Source of the DNA: CALODP01 sp942492055
GTDB lineage: Bacteria > Bacteroidota > Ignavibacteria > Ignavibacteriales > Melioribacteraceae
Direction of reading: 5' to 3'
DNA: 64,000 nt
NCBI GenBank assembly: GCA_942492055.1
Contig: CALODP010000023.1
Location: 354,001 to 418,000, forward strand
This document shows, in pieces, positions 46,676-54,224 of the stretch. A model generated the notes under the pieces. The model ran no database searches, had not been told where the DNA came from, and saw only the letters and a program-made list of their open reading frames with translations. The stretch's first letter is position 1. Every line of letters starts with the position of its first letter. A program made the position numbers and the translations under genes.

Positions 46676-47045
46676 TGGGGCTGTCTCCTTTTTCAAATGA
46701 CGTTAAGAAAGGGCTCATGAGGTTTGGGATCTTGTGATTATTTTTCCGAATCGCAGGAATTTTTCAAACTGATATTTACAGCGTCGTTGGAGAAATCCAA
46801 GAAATTGTTTTCCAATTTTTCCATGTGATAACAAAATGAAAGCAAAAAAATCAGCAAAAAAACAAACGCCACATGTAGTGGTCGATCAATTAATTTCCAA
46901 AGCGGTATTTAATAGTTATCAACACCGGACATCAACGTGGTTGGGATGCGGTAGTTGGTGCTTATCATCTCGGTATCAAACTACCGGGAATAATTACCAA
47001 AGCCCAAAAACAGAAAGCGATAAGAGGTCCTAAATCTTCCCGAAT
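46676..47045. other. Stretch without a supported gene
   Basis: A 65-codon frame from 46,836 changes character halfway. In another frame the same DNA reads GWDAVVGAYHLGIKLPGIITKAQKQ up to a stop before 47,060. It may be the remnant of a decayed gene, but no family is recognised. Confidence 0.4.
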
Positions 47046-48206
47046 TTATTTATTTTTTAATAGGATTTCGACAATTTTTTTTGCGGCTATTTGATGCCCG
47101 TTTCCCTTGAAAAACGATTGCTTTTCACCCCGTGTTATCAAAAGTTTTTCAATGGCATTTGCCATAACATCTGGGGAGACATCTTTCCCTTGGACGATAA
47201 GGGTTCCCGCTTTTTTTTCAAGATACTTGGCGGTATGCTCTTGCTCCCAGTGGTTCGTGATGGGAACGGCTATCATGGGAGTCCCAATCATGAGGCATTC
47301 GGTTGCTGTAGTGATGCCACTCTGTATGACCACGGCATCGCTGCCTGCATAAAATGTTTCAATATTCTTGACATACCCGAGGACATTGACTCCTCGTTCA
47401 GGTTTAAATTCTATGTTTCCCGGATCAATACCGTATCCACAGATCAACTCAACCCTAAGTTTCTTGATTGATTTCTGCAATTGCGGTACTGCATTATTCA
47501 CAGCCTTCAAAAGATATTCCCCTGTTCCTGAACAACCCACAGTCACCGCTATAACAGTTTCATCCTCTTTAAAACACAGTTCTCGGCGTGCGGCTTCCCT
47601 TGACGGCGGTTCCGTATACTGCAGTTTAGTAATTGGTTCCACGGGCAGGATTTTTTCATTATCAATACGTGAACGCCACTCCTTCCGCGGGATATGGTCG
47701 GGATCGCCGATATAGACCCATTTGTCTGCTCTTTTTGGAAGATGGGAGGACAAGAGCCAGTCAAAAAATGTTTCTAGGCTGGAACGGAAAGGATTGCTGA
47801 GGAAAGGAGACCTTGGCACACCGATAAAATCACACATGAAAACTACTGGGATTTTCCAATACTTGCAATAATCAGTCAGAAAAAAGAACTCATCCAGAAT
47901 AATAAGTTCCGGTTTATATTTTTTCAGCAATTTTCGAAGTTGGAACGATTGAATGAACTCTGACCAGAGCAGAATTAAATAAAACTTTAAAAAATTGATT
48001 GTTCCGAGATTGACTGGAAACGTAACTCCTTCCAATTTCTCGACTCTCAGTCCTTCATCTTTCAGCATCTGAAAAGCGTTGGCCCCTGATGCAAAAATAA
48101 TCTCATATCCGAGTGGTAGCAACTTTTTTAATTCTGAGGCAATGGCAATATCCCTAAAAACATGACCACCTCCAACGACACTGGTCAAAATCAGAATGTT
48201 GGGCAT
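47046..48206 (-). CDS. GT28/MurG-like glycosyltransferase, 386 aa
   Basis: A two-lobe GT-B glycosyltransferase. The N-terminal lobe has the G-rich acceptor loop VVGGGHVFRDIAIASEL (residues about 9-25), where MurG has GGTGGH. The C-terminal lobe has the donor site VNVLGYVKNIETFYAGSDAVVIQSGITTATECLMIGTPMI, in pieces around residues 270-310, and the closing PITNHWEQEHTAKYLEKKAG. It resembles UDP-glycosyltransferases that act on lipids, such as diacylglycerol glucosyltransferases or MurG relatives. The acceptor is unknown. It follows the acetoacetate decarboxylase-like gene by 36 bp. Confidence 0.85.
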   Translation of the reverse strand: MPNILILTSVVGGGHVFRDIAIASELKKLLPLGYEIIFASGANAFQMLKDEGLRVEKLEGVTFPVNLGTINFLKFYLILLWSEFIQSFQLRKLLKKYKPELIILDEFFFLTDYCKYWKIPVVFMCDFIGVPRSPFLSNPFRSSLETFFDWLLSSHLPKRADKWVYIGDPDHIPRKEWRSRIDNEKILPVEPITKLQYTEPPSREAARRELCFKEDETVIAVTVGCSGTGEYLLKAVNNAVPQLQKSIKKLRVELICGYGIDPGNIEFKPERGVNVLGYVKNIETFYAGSDAVVIQSGITTATECLMIGTPMIAVPITNHWEQEHTAKYLEKKAGTLIVQGKDVSPDVMANAIEKLLITRGEKQSFFKGNGHQIAAKKIVEILLKNK

Positions 48207-48242
48207 TGCAATCTCCTATCTCAGCTATTTTTTTACCTCGAC

Positions 48243-49089
48243 CTAACAAAGATTTTGGTTCAATCTAAAAGTGTATTCCATGAACACGGTCGGATCAAAT
48301 GGAACCACCCATTCACAAATTTTGTAGGTCGCTCCAATCACATTGTGGACCTCAATACCAAACGGCTCTATTTCGACCTTCCCTGATTTGCGCTCGTTTT
48401 CTTTGTAGTCGGACCAACGAATTATGGCAAGTTGTCTGATTCCCTCTATGGGTTTAAAATTGAAGTGGCGATCATACTCATCAAAAGATAGCGGGGTTTC
48501 GTTCTTGCCTGGCAGTAAAAACTTAATTCTTGCGACCTGTTTTCCCTTATAACTGACTGCACCTTCGATTGAACCTTGGGTTTCGGTATAGGTGACATCT
48601 GCCAATTGCTTGGTATCCATATACGGACTTGCCATAAGAAACTGAACTTTGCTGGTTATCATATAACTTCTTAAAAAAAATACCTTTCACCGCCTTTGTA
48701 GTGTCAAGTTCTGGCATAAAACAAGAGACGGGAATCTCTAAGGCAGCCTGATTGTACCCAGAATTGAAACGGCCAATAAAGGCATACAGCAGACCTTCAT
48801 CATTCGCTTTTAGAGGATGTGGCACCATTTCGCGAACTAATTCTTTATCCGTTTTAAAAGCGACCCTGACGATCCTTCCCTCCATAGCGATACCAGCCGC
48901 TAATCCATAGGCTGATTTAGGCTTCATGAGCCATGGTGTTGTATACAAGGCTGCCATCCAAGCTGTACCGAATTTAAGAAACTGCCTTCGACAAACCTTT
49001 CTGGCGATAACACGATCTGTGGTATCATCTGAGAGAATCGAGTTAGCGCAAATTTGCCGATTAGACATGAAGATATGGGGAAACTTCAT
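48243..49089 (-). pseudogene. Tat-exported acetoacetate decarboxylase-like protein, frameshifted
   Basis: The N-terminal piece has a twin-arginine-type signal (CRRQFLKFGTAWMAALYTTPWL, read in two halves) and then AMEGRIVRVAFKTDKELVREMVPHPLKA. This is the beginning of an acetoacetate decarboxylase (ADC) fold. At 48,674-48,682 the minus strand has eight T residues, where the frame slips. The second piece continues with SYMITSKVQFLMASPYMDT, GSIEGAVSYKGKQVARI and CEWVVPFDPTVFMEYTF. The combined length is about 280 residues. A sequencing error in the homopolymer is as likely as decay. Start 49089 is chosen for GAGGAG upstream. ADC-fold proteins with a Tat signal are uncommon. Confidence 0.75.
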
Positions 49090-49208
49090 AACAAGGCTCC
49101 TCTGTACTAAATTTGTAATGTAATTTGGATGTGAGGATGTTATAGCAACCAAAAACAATCCATTTACACGGATTCAAAGACCATTATGATGATTCCATAT
49201 ATCTTGCC

Positions 49209-49339
49209 TTATGTCCTCAATCCACTTATCCTATTGAAATTAATACAAATTTTACAGATGGACGTGGAAATCAATAATAACAATATTAACAGCAAGTTAC
49301 AATAGATTTTACAAAATTGCAAATTTATTGAGGACATAA
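49209..49339. repeat. 13-bp perfect inverted repeat near the recombinase operon end
   Basis: TTATGTCCTCAAT (49209-49221) and ATTGAGGACATAA (49327-49339) are exact reverse complements 105 bp apart. They lie 55 bp beyond the stop of the last recombinase gene. They may be recombinase-binding arms or the element terminus. I do not see a copy at the other end of the operon. Confidence 0.7.
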
Positions 49340-49393
49340 TAATCTGTGTATCTGCGCACCCCTTCTTATCTGATTGAGATACAAACCAGCGTA

Positions 49394-50413
49394 TTAAAGG
49401 CTATCGAGCCAGGCCAAAGTTTCTTTTTTATGTTCCCAGTCAATCAACTCATCGATTTTGGGATCATGTTTGAGTGTCGATTGACTATATTCGATAAATT
49501 TCTTCTGTGCAGCTCTTTTGGTTCTTAAATCCATTTTCAGATATATCATAGTGGATTCGATATTTTCATGGCCCAGATGGTTTTTTATATCCGACAGTGA
49601 TTTGCCGGATGCCAGCATATTGATGGCGCAGGCATGTCGGAAGCTGTGCACCGGATGTATCATTTGAAGCCGTTTGGGTTTCAACGCGATGGAAAGATAT
49701 TTTTGGCACATCAGATAAATTCCCTTGCGGGTTAATGCTCTGCCATGCTTGTTGATAAACAAACAGTGTTGATGAATCGGTTTGGGATTTGGCCGGTATC
49801 GAGTAATGTAACGTTTTACAAGATCCGTTGTTTTTTGAGCCAGCTTGATCAAGCGAAATTTATCTCCCTTTCCCAAAATGGTTAAGGTTTTTTGAGTCGG
49901 GTTGAAGTAGTCAAGATTGAGCGTTGCGATTTCAGTTGCTCTGGCGCCTGAGTCAGCGAGCAGATGGACAATGGTATAATCTCTAAAGCCCAGCGGTTTT
50001 TTAAGATCAACGGCTTGATAGACGGCAAAGATTTCTTCGATATATAAAAAAGCGACGATCTTTTTTTGTGATTTTTTCTGTGGAATAGCTAAAATGATAT
50101 CGGCAATTTCCCGTTTTTGCGGGTACCTCAAGCGGATCATTTTCGCCAGTGATTTGATAACGGCTAAACGTTGATTTCTGGTATTGGCTGCATTGCTGCG
50201 ATCAGATTGCAGATAATCCAGAAAGGAAAGGATAACATCCAGGGTAAGATGGTCAATTGAAAGTGAGCCGACTTTGATTGCGTAGTATTTAGCGGCAAAT
50301 GGCAAAAAAAGAGCCAGCGCCTGGCGGTAAGCTTTAATGGTTCGTTGACTGCTGCCTTTGATACGAAAATGGTAGAGGTCAAAAAATTGTTGAACGCAGG
50401 TAGTCAGTCTCAT
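49394..50413 (-). CDS. Tyrosine recombinase, third of a RIT trio, 339 aa
   Basis: A phage-integrase-family site-specific recombinase. The N-terminal SAM-like core-binding domain occupies about 1-110. The catalytic domain has Arg I in DSGARATEIATL (about 180), the beta-hairpin Lys in LGKGDKFRLIKL, HSFRHACAINML (His-x-x-Arg, about 267), LGHENIESTMIYLKM (His and nucleophile Tyr, about 289-302). The catalytic set R-K-H-R-H-Y is complete. Its start overlaps the second recombinase stop by 4 nt (ATGA), the coupling typical of recombinase-in-trio elements. Confidence 0.93.
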   Translation of the reverse strand: MRLTTCVQQFFDLYHFRIKGSSQRTIKAYRQALALFLPFAAKYYAIKVGSLSIDHLTLDVILSFLDYLQSDRSNAANTRNQRLAVIKSLAKMIRLRYPQKREIADIILAIPQKKSQKKIVAFLYIEEIFAVYQAVDLKKPLGFRDYTIVHLLADSGARATEIATLNLDYFNPTQKTLTILGKGDKFRLIKLAQKTTDLVKRYITRYRPNPKPIHQHCLFINKHGRALTRKGIYLMCQKYLSIALKPKRLQMIHPVHSFRHACAINMLASGKSLSDIKNHLGHENIESTMIYLKMDLRTKRAAQKKFIEYSQSTLKHDPKIDELIDWEHKKETLAWLDSL

Positions 50414-51387
50414 TGTTGGTCCGGATGTGTGTCTATAAAATTAACAAGTCCCAGACGCTGTTGGGCATCTATGAATTTGAGATATTTGATCGTGTGTTTG
50501 TATTCACTATGGCCCATGTAGGCGGCCAAGACGGGTAAGGCATTTTGAGGCGATCCGCCCCGTTTTTTGACACGATTTAAGGTAGCCACTGCAAACGAAT
50601 GACGAAGGCTATGTGGGGTGGGGGAACTGATGTTTACATTGCCGATGATCTGTCTGGGCTGCTCAAGGCCGATATCGCTAACAGCCCGATGAAAGACGGT
50701 TCGCACACGGTTGTCGGTTAATCCTTTTGCGGTAGAGTTTGCTAAAAGGTATTTGTTGTCAACACCTGCAGGCAGGCACCGGCGTGCGGCCAGATAGTTT
50801 TCAAGTTCTATGGCCACAGATTGCGGCAGCGGTATCAAGCGGTCTTTTTTAAACTTGGTCTTTTCAATGTAAATGGTTTTCTCGTCAAAGCGGTAATCGT
50901 TGAGCTTCAAACGTAAAGGCTCACCGATTCGCAGGCCGCAGCGTGCCAACAAAACAATCGCCATGTAGCCGGAAAGATCCTTTAAGTATCTACGCTTTGA
51001 TACTTTTCGTATCCGGTTACTGACGGCCGACAGTAAGTGGTTTACTTGCTCAGGAGAAAAAATATAAGGCATAATATCGTTTTCAGGCAGATAAGGGATG
51101 TCCTTGAGCGGGTTTTGCTTATAGGCGCCTGTGCGCACAAGATAGTTAAAGAAAACACGCACGGATGAAAGGATGCGGTTGACCGATCTGGGTTCAATTC
51201 TAAGATCGGCCTGCAGTCCCATAAAAAATGAAGGTTGCAATAAAACTTGTTGGGCTTGCTTTTGCATTAGGTAGCGATCAAAAGTTTTAAGATGCGACAA
51301 GGATGCTTTCATGGAATAGCCGAGATTGTGGCGATAGATAACATATTGTTGCAACTGGGGTGCCAGAAAACTTTTAAACTTATTCAT
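50410..51387 (-). CDS. Tyrosine recombinase, second of a RIT trio, 325 aa
   Basis: The same family as its neighbours. Arg I is in LARCGLRIGEPLRLKL, Lys in KTKFKKDRLIPLP, the HxxR box is PTPHSLRHSFAVATL, and YMGHSEYKHTIKYLKF holds the second His and the Tyr. All catalytic residues are present. An insert of basic residues (NRVKKRGGSPQNALPVL) separates the HxxR and GH boxes, a feature of RitB-like members as I recall. ATG 51387 lies inside the stop region of the first recombinase with GAGG upstream. Confidence 0.92.
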   Translation of the reverse strand: MNKFKSFLAPQLQQYVIYRHNLGYSMKASLSHLKTFDRYLMQKQAQQVLLQPSFFMGLQADLRIEPRSVNRILSSVRVFFNYLVRTGAYKQNPLKDIPYLPENDIMPYIFSPEQVNHLLSAVSNRIRKVSKRRYLKDLSGYMAIVLLARCGLRIGEPLRLKLNDYRFDEKTIYIEKTKFKKDRLIPLPQSVAIELENYLAARRCLPAGVDNKYLLANSTAKGLTDNRVRTVFHRAVSDIGLEQPRQIIGNVNISSPTPHSLRHSFAVATLNRVKKRGGSPQNALPVLAAYMGHSEYKHTIKYLKFIDAQQRLGLVNFIDTHPDQQ

Positions 51388-52537
51388 CAAACAAAACCTC
51401 GCGCATTAATTTAATGTGGATGAGAAGATACTTTCGGGTGGACTCGATGCTGTCATGGCCCATTAGTTCTTTGATTTCAAATAATGAGACGCCGGCTTCA
51501 AGAAGATTTTGGGCATAGGTATGCCGAAGCCAATAGACACTTGCCGCCGGGTTAATCTTATGCATCGTCGTTTTAAAATAATAATGAACCGTTGTCGGTG
51601 TGATGGGACCATAAGGCGGCATAAGGCTTAAGAACAGGGTTCGAAGGTCACTTTGCGGCCGGGCGCCAATAATGTAAGCTGCGATGGCCTTGATTGTAAT
51701 TTCCGGTACAGGCAGCTTTAAAGGATTATGGCATTTGCGCCAATTGATGCTTAATTCGGCTTTGCGAAAGGATATATTATCCAGAGTTATCTGGCATATC
51801 TCTATGGGTCTTAGCCCCAGGGTGTAGGCCAACTGGAGCATGGCATAGGTTCGAAGCCCGGTTTGCGAAGACAGGTCAATGTTATCAAACAATCTTTTGA
51901 GCTCACCGACACGCAAAAATGTTGGCGGCTTGGCACGTGCAAAGATGGGGGCACCGACTACCAGCACAGCCAGATCACGCTTTAAAGTATGGCGTTGATG
52001 AAACAGATAGCTTAAAAAGCCCCTGACAATGGAACGGTACACTTTACAGGTTGACTGCGAAAAGTTACCATTAAAGTCAGCGAAAAAGGTATCGATTTGT
52101 TCGATGGTCAACGCCGCCAATTTTATCTTTGTGTTTTCAAGATAGCCATCAAAAGCAGCTAGTACTCTGCGAATAGATTTTATGCGTCTGTTGCCGGCTT
52201 GTCTGGTTGTCGCGTAGTAATTCAGATACTGTTCATAGACATTTGGCAGCAAATATTTTTCTTTTTCAATTGGCGCTATGATTCTTTTTTGTTTGACAAG
52301 ATAACGGCATAAGCCCCTGACAGCGGCTAATTGAGTTTTTGTGCTTTGATCAAAGCAGTGCAGATTTGCTGAAGAAAAGATCTGATCCCAGCCAATTTTA
52401 TGACACGCGATGAAGTCAACAAAATGATTCAAGATCTGTTCATAATTTTTGATTGTCGCATCCGCATAGCCGCTGGATATCATCCATAGCAAATAGTCAT
52501 CAACGGCCTGCTTTAACTTTTTGATAGTCGTTTTCAT
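51380..52537 (-). CDS. Tyrosine recombinase, first of a RIT trio, 385 aa
   Basis: The longest of the three. Arg I is in AYTLGLRPIEICQITL, and the Lys hairpin is near NWRKCHNPLKLPVP. The HxxR box reads SVYWLRHTYAQNLL: the usual first His is Tyr here (YWLRH instead of HxLRH). LMGHDSIESTRKYL keeps the second His and the nucleophilic Tyr. ATG 52537 is preferred because AAGGAG lies 8 nt upstream, in the gap after the zinc-finger gene; an upstream in-frame start would overlap that gene. The three genes share overlaps of 8 and 4 nt. Confidence 0.92.
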   Translation of the reverse strand: MKTTIKKLKQAVDDYLLWMISSGYADATIKNYEQILNHFVDFIACHKIGWDQIFSSANLHCFDQSTKTQLAAVRGLCRYLVKQKRIIAPIEKEKYLLPNVYEQYLNYYATTRQAGNRRIKSIRRVLAAFDGYLENTKIKLAALTIEQIDTFFADFNGNFSQSTCKVYRSIVRGFLSYLFHQRHTLKRDLAVLVVGAPIFARAKPPTFLRVGELKRLFDNIDLSSQTGLRTYAMLQLAYTLGLRPIEICQITLDNISFRKAELSINWRKCHNPLKLPVPEITIKAIAAYIIGARPQSDLRTLFLSLMPPYGPITPTTVHYYFKTTMHKINPAASVYWLRHTYAQNLLEAGVSLFEIKELMGHDSIESTRKYLLIHIKLMREVLFDE

Positions 52538-52556
52538 GTCATCACTCCTTGGGCAG

Positions 52557-52850
52557 TCAACCACAGTTGTTTAATATCGTTTTGAGATATTTGACGCCTT
52601 CAACAAATCGCAGCCCTTTGCAGATGATGACCATGTCGATGGTGTTAAAATTGCGTTCACAGCGAAAACATCTTGCCAGATTGGTTTTGGGTTTAGTGGC
52701 GGTTTGAAATTCGTTACACAAAGGACAAAGAAATCGAAAATATCCTTCACTGAACTTTGATGGCAGCATCAAGTGCTTTTCGATCAAAGTATCAATGGGG
52801 ATGTGATTTCGTAATACGAATAGCTCCCGGGATGAAAAATGCTGTTTCAT
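52557..52850 (-). CDS. CHC2-like zinc-finger protein, 97 aa
   Basis: A small protein resembling the N-terminal zinc-binding domain of DnaG-type primases. LRNHIPIDTLIEKHLMLPSK is the helical start, FRFLCPLCNEFQTAT the first Cys pair (CxxC), and LARCFRCERNFNTIDMVI the second, with the 'NxIDxV' ending typical of CHC2 domains. No polymerase domain follows. AGGAG precedes ATG 52850. It lies 19 bp before the recombinase trio on the same strand, so it is part of that operon and probably binds the element DNA. The role is inference. Confidence 0.78.
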   Translation of the reverse strand: MKQHFSSRELFVLRNHIPIDTLIEKHLMLPSKFSEGYFRFLCPLCNEFQTATKPKTNLARCFRCERNFNTIDMVIICKGLRFVEGVKYLKTILNNCG

Positions 52851-52916
52851 TTGCGCAGTTCTCCTGTAATTTAACAAATATGAGGTTAATTTTCGCTCAG
52901 TACAGTGCAACACACA

Positions 52917-53276
52917 CTAGCGGCGTGGAAAAACATCCACCATTTTGCCGTAAACACCGCAAAAACTGCAGCGTGGTTTGGTATTTTGCACGATTGGATA
53001 TAAGATAACACGCAAAGGGGGGGTATTCGTAGACCCATCAGCCATGGTTTTTTTTATTTTACCCATTCGCCGCTTTTTTTCATTGCAACTATGGGCTTCG
53101 CGGCCCTTATTAGAAGTACGGTATCGGCTTTGATCCTCGCGATGAGCCTTCACCTGAGCTTCAAGACGACAGCTGTTGGAGCAGTATACATGACCGCGAT
53201 AACATTTTCGGCAAATATTAAATCTCAGATTACAATGTTTACATTCCAGTTCAATTAAGAATACGTCACTGCACAT
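52917..53276 (-). CDS. Cysteine-rich zinc-finger protein, 119 aa
   Basis: The first gene of the recombinase operon. It carries CKHCNLRFNICRKCYRGHVYCSNSC, a dense cysteine cluster for two zinc sites (given in pieces: ECKHC, ICRKCYRGHVYCSNSC). A basic helix with YRTSNKGREAHSCNEKKRRMGK follows, and a C-terminal CSFCG knuckle ends before FPRR. GGAGG lies 7 nt before ATG 53276. I recall similar proteins next to integrase clusters in Desulfobacterota. A DNA-binding accessory role is inferred. Confidence 0.72.
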   Translation of the reverse strand: MCSDVFLIELECKHCNLRFNICRKCYRGHVYCSNSCRLEAQVKAHREDQSRYRTSNKGREAHSCNEKKRRMGKIKKTMADGSTNTPPLRVILYPIVQNTKPRCSFCGVYGKMVDVFPRR

Positions 53277-53370
53277 GCCATCGCCTCCGCTCTTGAAAGC
53301 AATCGAAAGCCATGGTATTTAGGTAAATGTATGTGTTGGGCTTCCGTATGCTTTACGGTTTGTCCATATT

Positions 53371-53401
53371 AAAGGCCTGAAGCGCCAACTTCAGGCCTTT
53401 T
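53371..53401. terminator. Strong hairpin, probable terminator
   Basis: AAAGGCCTGAAG (53371-53382) and CTTCAGGCCTTT (53389-53400) form a perfect 12-bp stem with a 6-nt loop, followed by T. It can act in either direction. It lies 95 bp upstream of the zinc-finger operon and may insulate it from outside transcription. Confidence 0.75.
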
Positions 53402-53499
53402 CCTATTTATAAGCTCCAGGTCTCCCGGAACCTAAACCAGCGGTGGGTTTAGCATATTAGCTGTTGCAAATAAAGCGCATGATTTTATTTGTACGACGC

Positions 53500-53621
53500 G
53501 GCGGGGTATCTTTTTCTAATTTGCAGGGTCGGCGGGGTATGTTTTTTATTAAAACCGGCGAGGTAAGTGCGGGATAGGCAGGATATTTTTTTTAAAATGG
53601 GGCGGGGTTTAGGCGGGATAT
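53500..53621. repeat. Six copies of a GGCRGGRTAT motif
   Basis: GGCGGGGTAT (53500), GGCGGGGTAT (53531), GGCGAGGTAA (53557), GGCAGGATAT (53577), GGCGGGGTTT (53601) and GGCGGGATAT (53612), all in the same orientation. Four of the six are followed within a few bases by a T-run. Spacing is 31, 26, 20, 24 and 11 bp. They lie 220-345 bp upstream of the recombinase operon and may be protein-binding sites of the element. Confidence 0.65.
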
Positions 53622-53770
53622 GCTTTAGAATGGCAGTATCACTTCAAATGTGATTAGGACTTCGCACTTCGTTTTAGATGTGTATGCGAAGCGACTTCGA
53701 CCCGAGATATTCATTTAAAAAAGGCAGCGTCAAAAAATGGCTCTGCCCATCATTAACTCAAGAAAAAAAG

Positions 53771-53838
53771 GATCAAAGCTTGAATTGTGAATAAAGTTTC
53801 AAACGTTTTATTAATTATTCACAATTATAGCTTTGATC
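53771..53838. repeat. Long hairpin next to the group II intron remnant
   Basis: GATCAAAGCT (53771) pairs with AGCTTTGATC (53829-53838). After a 3x3 internal loop, ATTGTGAATAA (53784-53794) pairs with TTATTCACAAT (53815-53825). That gives a 21-bp interrupted stem with a 20-nt loop, 31 bp before the group II domain V. It could be a simple domain IV or an unrelated terminator. Confidence 0.7.
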
Positions 53839-53869
53839 TTTCATACTCGTTGAGGAGGCCCCAACTGCA

Positions 53870-53933
53870 GAGCCGTGTGCGTGAGAAACGCAGGAACGGT
53901 TCAGAGGGAGAGGAGACCCTTCCCGATCCCTAT
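53870..53933 (+). ncRNA. Group II intron 3' end: domain V and domain VI remnant
   Basis: 53870-53902 folds as a group II intron domain V. GAGCCGT pairs with ACGGTTC, the catalytic AGC triad is in place, TGCGT/ACGCA forms the upper stem and GAGA is the tetraloop. The 33-nt length is close to the usual 34. 53,905-53,927 can form a domain VI-like stem (GGGA-AGG/CCT-TCCC) and the element would end at CCTAT near 53,933. No reverse transcriptase gene or 5' GTGYG boundary is seen upstream, so this is a fragment or an intron with a much reduced 5' part. Confidence 0.75.
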
Positions 53934-54224
53934 CATCTAGTTATCCACAAATTTTATCGTTCTTACTGAACGCTAATGCATCACTTATCAAACCCTCGCA
54001 AAGCCACCCCACTGACCCGTGAATTAATATTATTCAAAAGACCTAAGCGGCTTTTTTGAAAACCTTCATTGACATGGAGGTCCTGCTTTTATATAGGCAG
54101 ATATAGGTTTGAGTAACGTGCTCAATCTCTTGTTACGCTGCCTGCCACCAACGGTCCGTTATTCAAACTTCTTGATAATCCATTCACAGCACAAACTGAC
54201 CCAAAATAGAAGGAGGGCAAGGAA

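Noticed and set aside
46836..47033. 65-codon frame beginning MKAKKSAKKQ
   Set aside because: The protein-like sequence changes frame halfway and no family is recognised; kept only as a possible remnant.
53941..53949. TTATCCACA, an exact DnaA-box sequence
   Set aside because: A single copy with no cluster, no AT-rich unwinding region and no dnaA nearby; not evidence of an origin.
53787..53969. 60-codon frame
   Set aside because: It covers the long hairpin and the group II domain V, so the DNA is explained as structured RNA.
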